A program made the translations under genes and the position numbers. A stretch of 64,000 nt of DNA, taken from NCBI GenBank assembly GCA_012934845.2, contig WNNJ02000195.1:1-64000 (forward strand), read 5' to 3'. The DNA comes from Pomphorhynchus laevis (Eukaryota; Acanthocephala; Palaeacanthocephala; Echinorhynchida; Pomphorhynchidae). The notes below the pieces were generated by a model. It was not told where the DNA came from. It was given only the letters and a program-made list of their open reading frames with translations, and ran no database searches. Positions 1-9,776 of the stretch are shown in pieces (position 1 is the stretch's first letter; each line of letters opens with the position of its first letter).

Positions 1-784
1 TTATTTTAAATATTAAATATTATAAATATAATAATTTATTTATAAATTATAATTTATTTATAATTTATAATATTTATAACATTTTTAAATTTTAATTTCA
101 ATCTTCGATTTTGATTTTAAGCTAAGGAGTAGCGGCGGCATTAAACGAATCAATATTTAGAAAAAGAATCAGTTTAAGCGGAATAAGACATTCAAGGGTA
201 GAAGTTTTATTTTAAAAATGCTATTTCCGTGTAATAGAAAATTTTCTTTAATATTTCGTACCTAATCTGGAATGTTGTCAAGTAGCATTGTGTGTATATA
301 AATTGCATTTATTATACACAGCTTCAATGAACTGCATCACGGGGGTGTTACAAAATTATTACCTTTAAATATTCTTTAATCTAAATTTTATAGCGTATAT
401 TATCACAGCCTACCCGTCGGTTTCTTGCATTTCCACGATGATAACAGGGACTAAATAAGTCAAGCAAAAATTGTTCTGTTATAATAAGGAAGTGTGGAAA
501 ACATGTCACAAGCGTTAGACCTTTCAACAATAGTCTTTTTGAGGTCGTACCAACACATTAAAAGATGAGCGTTACAGACACACATTCTTGTGATGTGCAT
601 AAAAATCATTGTCTGTACTACACATATATGGTCTAATTATATTTCGGGGATGTAAATAATTGCACTTTACTGCATGTAACTTTTTCCTTAAGACCGTGGT
701 GTAATTGAAGAAATTTTATTATTAAAAAATATTCGATTTTAATTCATTCCTTATGGATCAAAGATATTGTAAATCAGATCGATT
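1..784. other. AT-rich intergenic DNA, no gene seen
   Basis: Very AT-rich DNA with short A/T runs and no reading frame that resembles a protein. I see no repeat unit, RNA gene or element end here. Confidence 0.6.
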
Positions 785-975
785 AATAAATCACAGATCA
801 GCTAACTGCGTATACGTATTTTATATTATTTATAAAAAAATAAATAATTATAAATAAATAAATATAAAAGATTTTATCTAACTTATATTTATATAAAGTT
901 AGAATTTAAAATAAAAATCAATTTTTATGAATACTAACAAATAATATGAATTGACTAATAAATATAAATAATTGA
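785..975 (-). repeat. 3' tail fragment of PLE family N
   Basis: The piece begins on the plus strand with AGATCAGCTAACTG and continues through the AT-rich tail to the GAATTGACTAATA motif. The same order occurs at the 3' side of every family N copy in the window, so this is a solo tail without coding sequence. Confidence 0.6.
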
Positions 976-1365
976 CTAATCAATTTTATATTTTGCTAGT
1001 TTATGTTTGGATTAGCAGAAGCATGAAAGTTAATAAATCTAGCCCTTTAACTTCGATCAAATAATAATAATTTCACATTTGAACTAATTTATATTTATAA
1101 CAACAGCAAAAAGCTTCTGTAGTTAATTAATTGCATTTTATTATACTAATTAAGAAACAATTTATAATTTAAATAAAAATTTAAAATATTTTTAATAATT
1201 TAAAAATCAATAATTTAATTGCGCTTTTGAGAAAAATGTTTTTATGAATTTTATTTATTACAATTTCTAGACAACAGTCATTATTGAGACCTAGATCTGT
1301 AGACAAGTACCACTGATGTACCACTGAAGCTGTATTTATATTTACCATTAAGTAAATATAAATAT

Positions 1366-1704
1366 ATGTATAAAATTGAATTAATAGAATCCTTAAATAT
1401 TTTGATAAATCAAAATTATTTAAAAGTAGGGACATCTATATTTAGACAAGTAAAAGGTGCTCCAATGGATGGTAATTGTAGCCCAATTATAGCTGACTTG
1501 TTTTTAAGCTTTATAGAATATGAATTTGTTCATTACTGTGTAAAAACTAAATCTAAACTATATAAATATATGAAATATATGTTTCGATACATTGATGATA
1601 TATGTGTATTTAATTCTAATAATTTTTATTCAATAAACGAACAAATTTATCAAGAAAGCCTTATTCTTAACAAAACCAATATTAATGAGAAGGTGATCAT
1701 CTAG
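1366..1704 (+). pseudogene. PLE reverse transcriptase fragment (copy 1)
   Basis: This 112-codon frame covers the palm of a PLE reverse transcriptase. The Q-V-K-G-x-P-M-x-G-N segment (motif B) sits at about residues 28-37 and the catalytic Y-I-D-D box (motif C) at about residues 75-78. The partner motif A aspartate lies upstream in complete copies and is missing. The frame closes just after NKTNIN, and the coding sequence of other copies continues in another frame. The Met is internal to the family protein and is not a true start. It would have copied element RNA into DNA at a nicked chromosome, but this fragment cannot be active. Confidence 0.75.
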
Positions 1705-1937
1705 ATATGAACATTAAATTAACATCAATTAAAACTACTATTAATTTATATCGTAAAGATGACATATTTAAATTTACAAGAAACATATGTTTGCATGAGC
1801 ATTCATACATACCATATAATATAAAATATAATACATTAATAGTGATGATAAAGAAGGTGTATATCTAGATATGAACATTAAATTAACATATTCATGCTTT
1901 GTTTTAGAATAAGGTACACTAAATAATCAAATTTAAT

Positions 1938-2037
1938 CGGAGGAAACACGTTATTAGCATTGGCCCCGCTGCTATGCTGGGTCGAGAAATAGGGGTCGAA
2001 ACCTGATAACATAGCAGTTCCTCTGATGACCTCTAAT
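1938..2037 (+). other. Family N structured 3' module (copy a)
   Basis: From GAGGAAAC to CTGATGACCTC. It keeps the GCTGCTATG/CATAGCAG and CCTCT/GAGG partners and the CTGATGA box, but the small hairpin after GAAA is eroded (ACACG facing CATT). Confidence 0.6.
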
Positions 2038-2165
2038 CCTTATTATGATACATCGTATGTTATTTATTAGTCAATTCATAAAAATGACGTTTATCTTTAA
2101 TTTCAATTTTAAATTTTAACTTGATATAAGTTATAAAATTATAAATAATTATTTATTATTTATAA

Positions 2166-2483
2166 TTAAATTTGACAGAGTCGTGGATGTCGGTCATTAT
2201 TATTGATGAAAGAAGAAAAGGCATCCGCTTAGAGAACATTATTGTTTTTAAAACCAATATTTCGGTTTCAAAGCTAAACCATTTTAAGGTAATTATAAGT
2301 ATTTATAAGAATCAAGACAATTTTTTAACTAGTGGCTATTTTTTTGTTATTTTTAATGTTCTGTCGGCGGATATTTATAATCATTTATAATTTAAATATT
2401 TACAATTTTTTATTATTCAACTACCGCCTAAAATTGAGTAACATATTATACCTGATTTTAATAGAGTTATCGGCGATAATAAC
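2166..2483. other. No gene recognised
   Basis: Short overlapping frames of 71-72 codons are present, but they have no recognisable motif and composition like the flanks. I treat the stretch as non-coding. Confidence 0.4.
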
Positions 2484-2786
2484 ATATTGTAAAATGAACA
2501 CCAAGGCCAAAAAAGAACGATCATGGCTATGTCGATTTTGTTACTAATCCGTAGGGAATAGCAGCAACGATCGTCAGAGCATGGAAAGCCCTTTTGTGAA
2601 TTCTGCTCAACTTGCTGTTATACGCAAAAATATGGTGTAGAAATCACTTATAACAATTGAGTTCCAATTCATTTTCAATGGGCATTTTCATTTTAAAAAT
2701 GTATTGTAAAATGAATAAACATTAAATAAGGCAAAAAAGAACGATCATGGCTTTGTCGATTTTGTTACTAATCCGTAGGGAATAAC
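2484..2786 (+). repeat. Direct repeat of about 80 bp (2484-2563 and 2702-2786)
   Basis: Two near-identical segments run from ATTGTAAAATGAA through AAAGAACGATCATGGCT and GTTACTAATCCGTAGGGAATA. About 140 bp of unrelated DNA lies between them. This may be a tandem duplication later separated, or the two ends of a short element. No coding potential is visible. Confidence 0.65.
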
Positions 2787-2814
2787 TACAAATACCCTTG
2801 GAGTTTCAACTTAC

Positions 2815-2965
2815 AACATTAGTCCCCAATGCTAGCTGCAAGGGATGGCCTCTATACGACCAGTTAACGACTATATTATTGCTATGCAAAGGGAACTGCG
2901 ATATTCAAAGTAGTGCCAGTCCTTACACTACTGTATCTGATCATACTATTCAGTCATACTATCAT
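2815..2965 (+). repeat. Dispersed repeat R1, copy 1
   Basis: It shares GGGATGGCCTCTA, a CCA-GTTAACGAC-like core, the CTGCGATA motif and CTTACAC-ACTGTATCT with segments at 3115-3245 and 7295-7425. The family is unknown; similarity is patchy, as in an old non-coding repeat. Confidence 0.5.
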
Positions 2966-3114
2966 TTAGAAAATAACTAATTAAATAGCTTTTGGCGGAT
3001 TTTCCATATTTCAGTGTTATAGACAGCATAAGTAGAAACGAACCGTCCTAATGACCTCAGATTCGTCGTTATCATCAGTATAGAGTACTCCTAACTACTG
3101 GATGCAGAGAAAAT

Positions 3115-3245
3115 CCTAGATTGCAACCTAACGACATCGTTATATCACCATTTACATGAACTGCGATACTGCAAGTCACACACCTTGCATGCCTTACAAC
3201 ACGGTGTCTAAGCGCACTATTCAGTACGCAATCACTACATCAGTG
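3115..3245 (+). repeat. Dispersed repeat R1, copy 2
   Basis: It carries AACCTAACGACATCGTTAT, GAACTGCGATACTGCAAG and GCATGCCTTACAACACGG in the same order as the copies at 2815 and 7295. Confidence 0.5.
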
Positions 3246-3299
3246 TCTGTCGTGTTAGACCATTAGTGTTATTTCACTAATATTATTTCACTAGTACTA

Positions 3300-3420
3300 A
3301 CGAATCAAATCAGCTAGCTGAGTAACGTATTTAATATAATTATAATATTGAAAGAAACACAAAGAAAAATAATGCTAAATTAAAATTTAATAATTAAATA
3401 ATAAATAATTAAATAATAAA
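3300..3420 (-). repeat. PLE family N tail fragment
   Basis: On the plus strand it starts GAATCAAATCAGCTAGCTGA followed by GTAACGTATTTAATATAATT, which is the reverse complement of the terminal tail of family N. It is preceded by a TAGTACTAACGA junction also seen near 4620 and 4735. Confidence 0.6.
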
Positions 3421-4079
3421 AAATTATTATAAAATTTTAATTTTTATATTTTTAAATTAATAAAATATAAAGATTAATATAGTGATCAAAACGTCATCTT
3501 TGATACCACCGGCTTAGCACTCGAACGAATAAATAATTGTTAAGATTTTATAATTTGTATCAAGTTAAAATAAAAAATTGATATTGAAAATAAATACCAA
3601 TTTTTATAAATTTCATTATATTAACAGACATATTACGAAATTAGCAAATTATACAAATTTTTATAGTTTTAACAACGAAATTAATATTATCTTTAAATCA
3701 ATATTAAACAAATATTATATTTAATATAAATTTCTTAATATAAATAAATATTAAATATTATTTAATATTATAATATTAAATTAATATTATAAATGTCTAC
3801 AATATTACTATAATACTATAATATGATGTTCGTTCCTAATAAAATTAGGTTTAATACTTTTATAGATCTTAATCAATCAAATATATAAATAACAGAAAAG
3901 AAAAGAGGCTTGCTATCGCGATCAACATGTTTTCTTTGACACCGACGGTTTAGAATACCAAACAAATAAATAATTTTAATAAGGCTTTTTACTTATATCA
4001 AGTAAAAATAAAAAATTTAAATTCAATTTTTTAATTTAATTTCAATTCAATTTTTATAAATTGACTAATAAATAAACTA
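3421..4079. other. AT-rich spacer with eroded PLE tail pieces
   Basis: No gene. Short tail-like tracts of family N (for example AAGGCTTTTTACTTATATCA near 3980) are embedded in AT-rich DNA. Confidence 0.4.
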
Positions 4080-4260
4080 CGATGTATAAGAATGAGATTA
4101 GAGGTCATCCGTAGGTACTAATATTTTATAAGGTTTCGTCCCCTATTCTCGACCAAACATAGCAGCGACGTTAAATACGAGCTAATGACGTATTTCCTCT
4201 GATGAAATTTGATTTTAATACAAAGTATATTATTTATTATCTATCCATAAAAAAATTTCG
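4080..4260 (-). repeat. PLE family N solo 3' region with structured module (copy b)
   Basis: The module spans 4098-4204. On the minus strand the hairpin AAATACG/CGTATTT is intact and CGAAACC is kept, while the CTGATGA box has changed to CGGATGA. The adjoining GACTAATAAATAAACTACG is the standard flank. No RT sequence accompanies it. Confidence 0.65.
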
Positions 4261-4374
4261 CTAATGATTTTAAATTTATTTTTAATATTATTGTGTTGAT
4301 ATGTATATCAACACAATAATAAATCTTAGTTAATCAAATATAATAATAATCCCAAATTATTTTTTTGGGATAAA

Positions 4375-4560
4375 TTATTTATTTATCCCAAACAAATAAA
4401 TAATTTTTACAAGGCTTTATATAACTTATATCAAGTAAAAATAAAAAATTTAAATTTAATTTTTTAAGTTAATTTAATTTCAATTCAATTTTTATAAATT
4501 GACTAATAAATAAACTACGATGTATAAAAATAAATATTAGAGGTCATCAGAAGGTACCAA
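4375..4560 (-). repeat. PLE family N tail fragment (truncated module)
   Basis: The AT-rich tail, the GACTAATAAATAAACTACGA block and the first part of the module (TTAGAGGTCATCAGAAGG) are present, then homology ends. It is a near duplicate of the start of the copy at 4080. Confidence 0.55.
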
Positions 4561-4614
4561 TATTCTATAGTATTATTTTTAATAATAATTGAAATAATAT
4601 AGGTTTCGTAATAA

Positions 4615-4800
4615 TATTATTTCACTAGTACTAAGGAATCAAATCAGCTAATTGAGTAACGTATTTAATATTATAAAATTAAAAGAAAAATTAATCAGAT
4701 CCGACGCACTATTCACCGATTGGTATGTTACATCTGTGCTAGTACTAAGCAAATCAAATCAACTAACTGAGTTTTCGCATTTAATATAATTAAAAAATCA
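4615..4800 (-). repeat. Two PLE family N end junctions
   Basis: Tail ends at about 4630-4670 and 4745-4790 are each bordered by a TAGTACTA-AG-AAATCAAATC junction. The second is joined to CTATTCACCGATTGGTATG, which recurs at 5266 inside a PLE coding fragment. This suggests a head-to-tail arrangement of element copies. Confidence 0.5.
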
Positions 4801-4939
4801 ATAATATTTGTTGCCATATTTCAATGGCATATTTCATTTTATAATGCTTGCGTTGATAAACTGTTTGATCAGTTGACGAAGTTCCCAAGTTATACTTTTG
4901 CTTATGTTTTTGGATGTACGCATATATTAAATCCACCAT

Positions 4940-5317
4940 TTAAGAATTGTAGAGTGATCTGCCCATTTTCATTGTCGTAGCATTTCCATTGTCGGCTCTA
5001 GTAATAACTATGCTCAATCTTTGTTTAAAGCTCTTCAAAGCTTTAGGCTCATCCCTGCTAAGATTACATATCTTCTTTGCAACATTAGTATTTCTTGAAA
5101 GATCATGTTTAACAAGACCAAGACGTCTCATAAGTTGCAAAACCTTTTCATTTTTGAAATACTTAGCAACTGATTGCCCCAAACCTCCGATTTCTGATAT
5201 GATTGACAAGTCATCATTATTATGCATAATTCTGAATTTCAGATTGTTCTTAACAAGATCCAATAAACTATTCACCGATTGGTCAGATACATCTGTGTTA
5301 GTACCTAAGCAAATCAA
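4940..5317 (-). pseudogene. N-terminal PLE protein fragment
   Basis: This 125-codon frame ends in a stretch reading S-I-V-I-T-R-A-D-N-G-N-A-T, at about residues 102-114. It matches the conserved block (I-x-x-A-D-K-G-N-A) that precedes the RT core in Penelope-like proteins. The rest is a helical, charged N-terminal region without a recognised domain. The RT itself does not follow downstream. On the minus strand a family N tail end lies immediately upstream, so the fragment may be the start of the next copy in a partial tandem. It differs from the equivalent block of the family N copy at 25.5 kb (T-I-D-K-A-S-N-N), so it belongs to another PLE lineage or a diverged subfamily. Confidence 0.55.
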
Positions 5318-5639
5318 ATCAACTGAGTCTACGCATTTAATTATGCTAAATCAAAATTAAATAATTAAATAATTATAAATAATTATTGTTATTAATAACA
5401 ATATTATCAGGTCTTGTTAACCAGCAGATGGTCGTTCACTCCCCAACTCGAAAGTAAGTTTACGAAATATGTCATAGCCTAGTCACAATTTAGATGGACA
5501 CGGCGGTGTCCTACCACCGTCGTGTATATTTTATCAAAGGTGAATTTATGTTCGGACTTTCTTTGTCAGGCATTAAGATCTCCACTTTTAAGATTTTATA
5601 TAATTAATATAAAGTCAAAATTAAAATTAAAATTTAAAA
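5318..5639. other. Spacer, family N tail end plus unassigned DNA
   Basis: The family N terminal motif overlaps 5310-5345. The remainder (5400-5600) is less AT-rich, has no reading frame of note and resembles nothing else in the window. Confidence 0.4.
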
Positions 5640-6943
5640 TAAAAGTACATTTTTATGAATTGACTAATAAATAAAAGACGATGTATTAGAATAAGGATTA
5701 GAGATCAGCAGGAGGAACTACAAAATTAGTTATTAAAATACTCAATTAAAATGCAACATTTTAATTGTTTTTCCTGATGCCCTCTAATCTGACCTCTGAT
5801 ATCATAAAAAATTGACTTTTTTATTAAAATCTTAAATAACAATTTATTATTCATTATTATTTTTTGAAGAAAGACAACATCGTTACAAATTGTTGCAATT
5901 CTTAAAATTTCATTATTTAATGTATTATATTTTATATTATATGGTATGCATGAATGCTCATGCAAAAATATGTTTCTTGTAAATTTAAATATGTCATCTT
6001 TACGATATAAATTAATAGTAGTTTTAATTGATGTTAATTTAATGTTCATATCTAGATATATAACTTCTTTATCATTAATATTGGTTTTGTTAAGAATAAT
6101 GCTTTCTGGATAAATGTGTTCACTAATTGAATAAAAATTATTAGAATTAAATACACATATATCATCAATGTATCGAAACATATATTTCATATATTTATAT
6201 TGTTTAGATTTAGTTTTTACACAGTTATGAACAAATTCATATTCTATAAAGCTTAAAAACAAGTCAGCTATAATTGGGCTACTATTACCACCCATTGGAA
6301 CACCTTTTACTTGTCTAAATATAGATGTCCCTACTTTTAAATAATTTTGATTTATCAAAATATTTAAGGATTCTATTAATTCAATTTTATCCATATATTT
6401 ATATTTACTTGATGGTTTAATTTTTGTTAGATAGGCGTTATAATTATTATAACATATATATGTATATCTTTTTCCGAATATAAGGTTAATTAATTTTACT
6501 AACGCTTCTTTAATATCTACTAAATCTAAATTTGTATAAAGCGTACTAAAATCGTATGTATTTATATTTTGAAAATTTATTCCTTTTGTCTGTTCTAAAA
6601 ATTCTTTTGTAGAATTAATACTGAAATAGTGTTTTATACCAGTATTAATTTCGATTACCTTACAATATTTTTTGAAGTGTGCTTTAATTACTTTAAGTAT
6701 TTTATTCATATAGACAGAAAGTGGTTTTAATGTACATTTAAACGCACTACATATGAACCTAGGTTTTATTGGATTTTTATGTAATTTTGGATTCCAATAT
6801 AATATAGGTATAGTTTTATTATCTGATTCAATTTTTATACCATTCTTATCCATTTTAAAACAATGACTTAAAATAATTGTTTCTAAACTTAAATCACTAC
6901 ATTCATATGTTGTGTTTATATTTAAATCATTATAAGATAATTA
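5640..6943 (-). mobile_element. Penelope-like element, family N, copy 2
   Basis: This is the longest continuous family N reverse transcriptase in the window. The 3' side retains the GAATTGACTAATAAA block and a rearranged module in which TTAAAATGCAACATTTTAA, an almost perfect palindrome, replaces the usual central part. The same palindrome recurs at 6994-7012. The upstream limit is near 6943, within coding sequence, so the copy is 5'-truncated. No GIY-YIG nuclease is encoded downstream of the RT. Whether one lies upstream in a full-length element cannot be seen. Confidence 0.75.
5726..6853 (-). CDS. PLE reverse transcriptase, family N (partial)
   Basis: This 375-residue frame carries the PLE reverse transcriptase core. 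The N-P-K-L-H-K-N-P block lies at residues 21-28, motif A (D-F-S-T-L-Y-T-N) at 101-108, motif B (Q-V-K-G-V-P-M-G-G-N-S-S-P) at 181-193 and the catalytic Y-I-D-D at 228-231. All expected acidic residues are therefore present. The frame opens further upstream to about position 6940 without stops (residues ending ...L-S-L-E-T-I-I), so the Met at 6853 is internal. The last 40 or so codons diverge from other copies and are probably a rearranged 3' end. Such RTs extend a 3' end exposed at a chromosomal nick. Known PLEs carry a GIY-YIG nuclease either after or, in the Naiad/Chlamys clades, before the RT; none is seen here. Confidence 0.75.
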   Translation of the reverse strand: MDKNGIKIESDNKTIPILYWNPKLHKNPIKPRFICSAFKCTLKPLSVYMNKILKVIKAHFKKYCKVIEINTGIKHYFSINSTKEFLEQTKGINFQNINTYDFSTLYTNLDLVDIKEALVKLINLIFGKRYTYICYNNYNAYLTKIKPSSKYKYMDKIELIESLNILINQNYLKVGTSIFRQVKGVPMGGNSSPIIADLFLSFIEYEFVHNCVKTKSKQYKYMKYMFRYIDDICVFNSNNFYSISEHIYPESIILNKTNINDKEVIYLDMNIKLTSIKTTINLYRKDDIFKFTRNIFLHEHSCIPYNIKYNTLNNEILRIATICNDVVFLQKIIMNNKLLFKILIKKSIFYDIRGQIRGHQEKQLKCCILIEYFNN

Positions 6944-6979
6944 GTTATTATAACATATATATGTATAATATTATAAGAA

Positions 6980-7210
6980 ATATTCGAAATACTCAATTAA
7001 AATGCAGCATTTTAATCGTTTCTCCTGATGACCTAATCCTAATTCTGATATGTTATAAAAATTGACTTTTTTTTATTTCAAATTTAAATTTTAACTTGGT
7101 ATAAATTATATAAAATCTGTTAAATTATTTAAACTTTATTTATCATTATTTTTAATTTAAATCATATAAAATACGTAAACTCAGTTAGTTGATCTGGTTT
7201 CAGAGTATTC
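6980..7210 (+). repeat. PLE family N 3' region, plus strand
   Basis: The order is TTAAAATGCAGCATTTTAA, then TCTCCTGATGACCTAATCC, the AT-rich tail and an end motif close to CTCAGTTAGTTGATCTGG. It points away from copy 2 (opposite orientation), so two family N pieces meet tail-to-head near 6950. Confidence 0.65.
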
Positions 7211-7294
7211 TTACTTAACATTATTATATACAGTCGAAAAATCACTTATAATGCTTGCGGTTTCATCATGACGATTTATTAGTAAGGAACTTAC

Positions 7295-7425
7295 TACTGC
7301 TGGTTGTAGTAGTAGAGGGATGCCTCTAAACTGCCAACTAACGACACTAGTATTGCAACGTACATGCGATACCGTAATTCACAAACCCGGCACGCCTTAC
7401 AGCAGTATCTAAAAATGTGCACAAT
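7295..7425 (+). repeat. Dispersed repeat R1, copy 3
   Basis: It shares GGGATGCCTCTA, CCAACTAACGACACTAG, ACATGCGATACCG and CACGCCTTACAGCAG with the two copies near 3 kb. Confidence 0.5.
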
Positions 7426-7849
7426 AATGTATGTTCCTACCACATTTTATATATTTGTACACTTTAAAGTGTCCCTGTAAAACAGCATTTCTATTAAAAG
7501 GAATTTAGTGCCTGATGCATGGTTAAACCGCAATACGCACTGCCATGTACAAAGCTTATGCTAAATTTCCTCTGATGATTCAGATTAAGGGTAGTTCTGT
7601 TTTTCGAGCTTTAGACATTGTTTAAGCGTGTGTTAAGGTACCTATTGATGATTATTGAAATCACGGTACTAATGAGCTCCGTTAGAGCGAAACGCGTATA
7701 CCGTTGTTGAAGTTTGTCGTCACAAATAGGATGACTGGGTATACGTAGCAACTTTTAATAATGCAAGAATAATTCAGTTATATTTCTTGATCTGATGAGG
7801 ATATATAGAATGCTGCCTGGTGTTTATGCCTCATCATGAGGAAAACATA

Positions 7850-7850
<1 letters not shown>
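7426..7850. other. Intergenic DNA, no gene seen
   Basis: Mixed-composition DNA without coding or repeat structure that I can name. Confidence 0.4.

Positions 7851-7851
<1 letters not shown>

Positions 7852-7921
<70 letters not shown>
7852..7921. repeat. (AT)n microsatellite, about 35 units
   Basis: An uninterrupted TA dinucleotide tract about 70 bp long. Open frames that cross it (Y-I repeats) are artefacts. Confidence 0.95.
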
Positions 7922-7924
<3 letters not shown>

Positions 7925-7964
7925 AAATGTAGATTGAAGCTGCCGATCAAGATCCGTCAAAAAG

Positions 7965-8100
7965 TCAATTATTATGAATTGATGAATAAATAATATACAA
8001 TGTATCCAATAAGGATTAGAGGTCATCAGGGGGAGCTGCTATGATATCAGGTTTTGACCATTTTTCCTAGACCAAACATAGCAGTGGGGCCAAATATATA
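7965..8100 (-). repeat. PLE family N 3' module, truncated (copy c)
   Basis: The GAATTGATGAATAAATAAT block leads into a module at 8015-8095 with TTAGAGGTCATCAGGGGG and GCAGTGGGGCCAAATA. It stops before the small hairpin and before any RT sequence. Confidence 0.6.
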
Positions 8101-8172
8101 AATGATAAATATATCGATATATTGTATATAATATATCTTAATATATATAATATTTGTAATATTAAAATATAT

Positions 8173-8289
8173 CTTTTTTATTGCGAACCATCCCCGAGAA
8201 TACAAAAAGAACTTTATTTATTTGATATTTCGACTGTACTTAGCAGTCCTTTTCAATCTAAAAATAGAAGAAAAATATTACACAAAAAG
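8173..8289 (+). repeat. Left inverted terminal repeat of the Penelope-type element
   Basis: It begins CTTTTTTATTGCGAACC and ends ATTACACAAAAAG. Its reverse complement is found at 9627-9743 with no difference that I can see. Confidence 0.85.
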
Positions 8290-8300
8290 TTACAAAAAAT

Positions 8301-9602
8301 ATTACACTAACCGGATGCTGGTTTGCTACAGCTGACGTAGTCTCGTTATTTACAAATATCCCATTACAAGAGGCTATTAATCTAGCAGCACAATTACTTA
8401 GCGACAAGTGTAATGAGCCGAAACTACAACGGAAAGATTGGGTTAATTTGATAGAATGGTGTACATGCAAATCTGCTTTCTATTTCAATAACAATATTTA
8501 CACACAAATTGATGGTGTGGCTATGGGTTCCCCATTAGGGCCTCCACTTGCTGATCTCTATATGACAAAATGGGAATGTAATATACACAATAGGGTGCAA
8601 AGCTTGAAGCATTGGTATAGGTATGTCGACGATGTTTTCGCCGTGCTTGATACAGACCCAAAAATAATAGGTCTAGAGGAAATACTTAACAAACATGACA
8701 AGGCAATTCAGTGGAAAGTTAATTGTGAAGACATGGAAAATGTAATAAATTTCCTAGATGTTAAAGTGTTAAGACGTAATAACATCATCTTAACAGACGT
8801 TTTTAGAAAACCGAATATCCCACATACGCTCACTCCTTGGACCACATATATCCCGGAAGGATACAAAATTTCAGCGGCCAGCTCTTTGTTCAGAAGAGCC
8901 CTGACGGTATGCAGTAACAGAGAATACAGACACAGAGAGTATAGGAGAATAAATTGCATATTAAGGGAATGTCAATATCCGGAATGGGCTATAAAACGGT
9001 CTTTTACAATTGCGATAAGGGCAAGCCAGTTGCCTAGAACGTCGACCGCACAGCTAGATATGAAACACGTTAAATCAACGTTCATCAATAATACTTTAAA
9101 GAGACGATTGTCGAAGTTAACTTCAAAGTTTAAGAACAGTATAAAAGTGTACTACAAAACTGGTGCGAGACTTAATGGCATTTTCAAAAGGAAACCAGTT
9201 GCAGCATCACAATGTGTAATATATACCATTCCGTGTTCAGATTGTGAGAATACCTATGTTGGACAAACTAAACAAGGTTTAAAAAAGAGAACGTACCAAC
9301 ATAAGTACAACCTGAAGAAAAGTGATACATCTTCAGCAATATTCAATCATGTTATTGAGACCGGCCACAACATTGATTTTGAAAGCACAGATATTCTACA
9401 TAAAGAAAAACAGTTAGGACGTAGGCTGGTTTTGGAATCATTGTACATTTCCATCTTTCCTACAATGGAAGGAAATAAATCCAACTGGTCCTTAAAATTC
9501 CCTCCACAAGACGTACAAAAAGATGTAAACTATAAACTTGCTAAACATAGTGATAAGGTTGCCAAAATGAAATCAGCTATTGCCGATGGGGCTATAACTT
9601 AG
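8301..9602 (+). CDS. Penelope RT plus GIY-YIG endonuclease (5'-truncated)
   Basis: The frame is open from the edge of the left repeat. RT motif A (D-V-V-S-L-F-T-N-I-P) is coded at 8334-8363, motif B (I-D-G-V-A-M-G-S-P-L-G-P) near 8508-8543 and the catalytic Y-V-D-D near 8623. A basic linker follows. The C-terminal GIY-YIG nuclease then begins with V-I-Y-T-I-P-C-S-D-C-E-N-T-Y-V-G-Q-T (near 9210-9265) and continues through the conserved Arg (K-K-R-T-Y-Q-H) to the E-S-L-Y-I segment with its conserved Glu. The fusion is the classic Penelope/Poseidon order: the RT copies element RNA and the nuclease nicks the target. The N-terminal RT part is lost, so the product cannot be a working polymerase. 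The true start codon is not in the window. Confidence 0.85.
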   Translation: MTLTGCWFATADVVSLFTNIPLQEAINLAAQLLSDKCNEPKLQRKDWVNLIEWCTCKSAFYFNNNIYTQIDGVAMGSPLGPPLADLYMTKWECNIHNRVQSLKHWYRYVDDVFAVLDTDPKIIGLEEILNKHDKAIQWKVNCEDMENVINFLDVKVLRRNNIILTDVFRKPNIPHTLTPWTTYIPEGYKISAASSLFRRALTVCSNREYRHREYRRINCILRECQYPEWAIKRSFTIAIRASQLPRTSTAQLDMKHVKSTFINNTLKRRLSKLTSKFKNSIKVYYKTGARLNGIFKRKPVAASQCVIYTIPCSDCENTYVGQTKQGLKKRTYQHKYNLKKSDTSSAIFNHVIETGHNIDFESTDILHKEKQLGRRLVLESLYISIFPTMEGNKSNWSLKFPPQDVQKDVNYKLAKHSDKVAKMKSAIADGAIT

Positions 9603-9626
9603 TTACATTATTTTTAATGGAATTTT

Positions 9627-9743
9627 CTTTTTGTGTAATATTTTTCTTCTATTTTTAGATTGAAAAGGACTGCTAAGTACAGTCGAAATATCAAATAAAT
9701 AAAGTTCTTTTTGTATTCTCGGGGATGGTTCGCAATAAAAAAG
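9627..9743 (-). repeat. Right inverted terminal repeat of the Penelope-type element
   Basis: Reverse complement of 8173-8289. It starts 25 bp after the stop codon of the RT/GIY-YIG frame. Confidence 0.85.
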
Positions 9744-9776
9744 TTACTTTTGACCCGAAAGCAATTCTCAACGATA

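Larger units (their letters stand above)
1349..2165 (+). mobile_element. Penelope-like element, family N, copy 1 (5'-truncated)
   Basis: Homology to the other family N copies starts abruptly at AAGTAAATATAAATATATG, inside the reverse transcriptase, so the 5' half is missing. The copy contains RT motif B (VKGAPMDGNCSP), motif C (FRYIDDI), a shortened 3' coding part with an internal deletion and duplication near 1850, the structured 3' module at 1938-2037 and part of the AT-rich tail. Penelope-like elements are retroelements whose RT is related to telomerase. This copy is dead. The end motif CTCAGTTAGCTGATCTGATT is absent, so the 3' limit is approximate. Confidence 0.75.
8173..9776 (+). mobile_element. 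Penelope-type PLE with GIY-YIG and inverted ends
   Basis: A compact element bounded by a 117-bp inverted repeat (8173-8289 and 9627-9743, apparently identical). It encodes the C-terminal two thirds of a Penelope protein. The left repeat abuts RT motif A directly, so the RT is 5'-truncated. After the right repeat come about 30 bp and then ATATTAAAATATAT, which also flanks the left end (near 8159), a possible target-site duplication. Inverted pseudo-LTRs are a known oddity of Penelope elements. The identical repeats and a frame with no internal stop imply a recent insertion relative to the rest of the window. Confidence 0.8.

Noticed and set aside
7778-8026. 82-codon frame with a Tyr-Ile repeat
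   Set aside because: It is mostly the (AT)n microsatellite read as codons.
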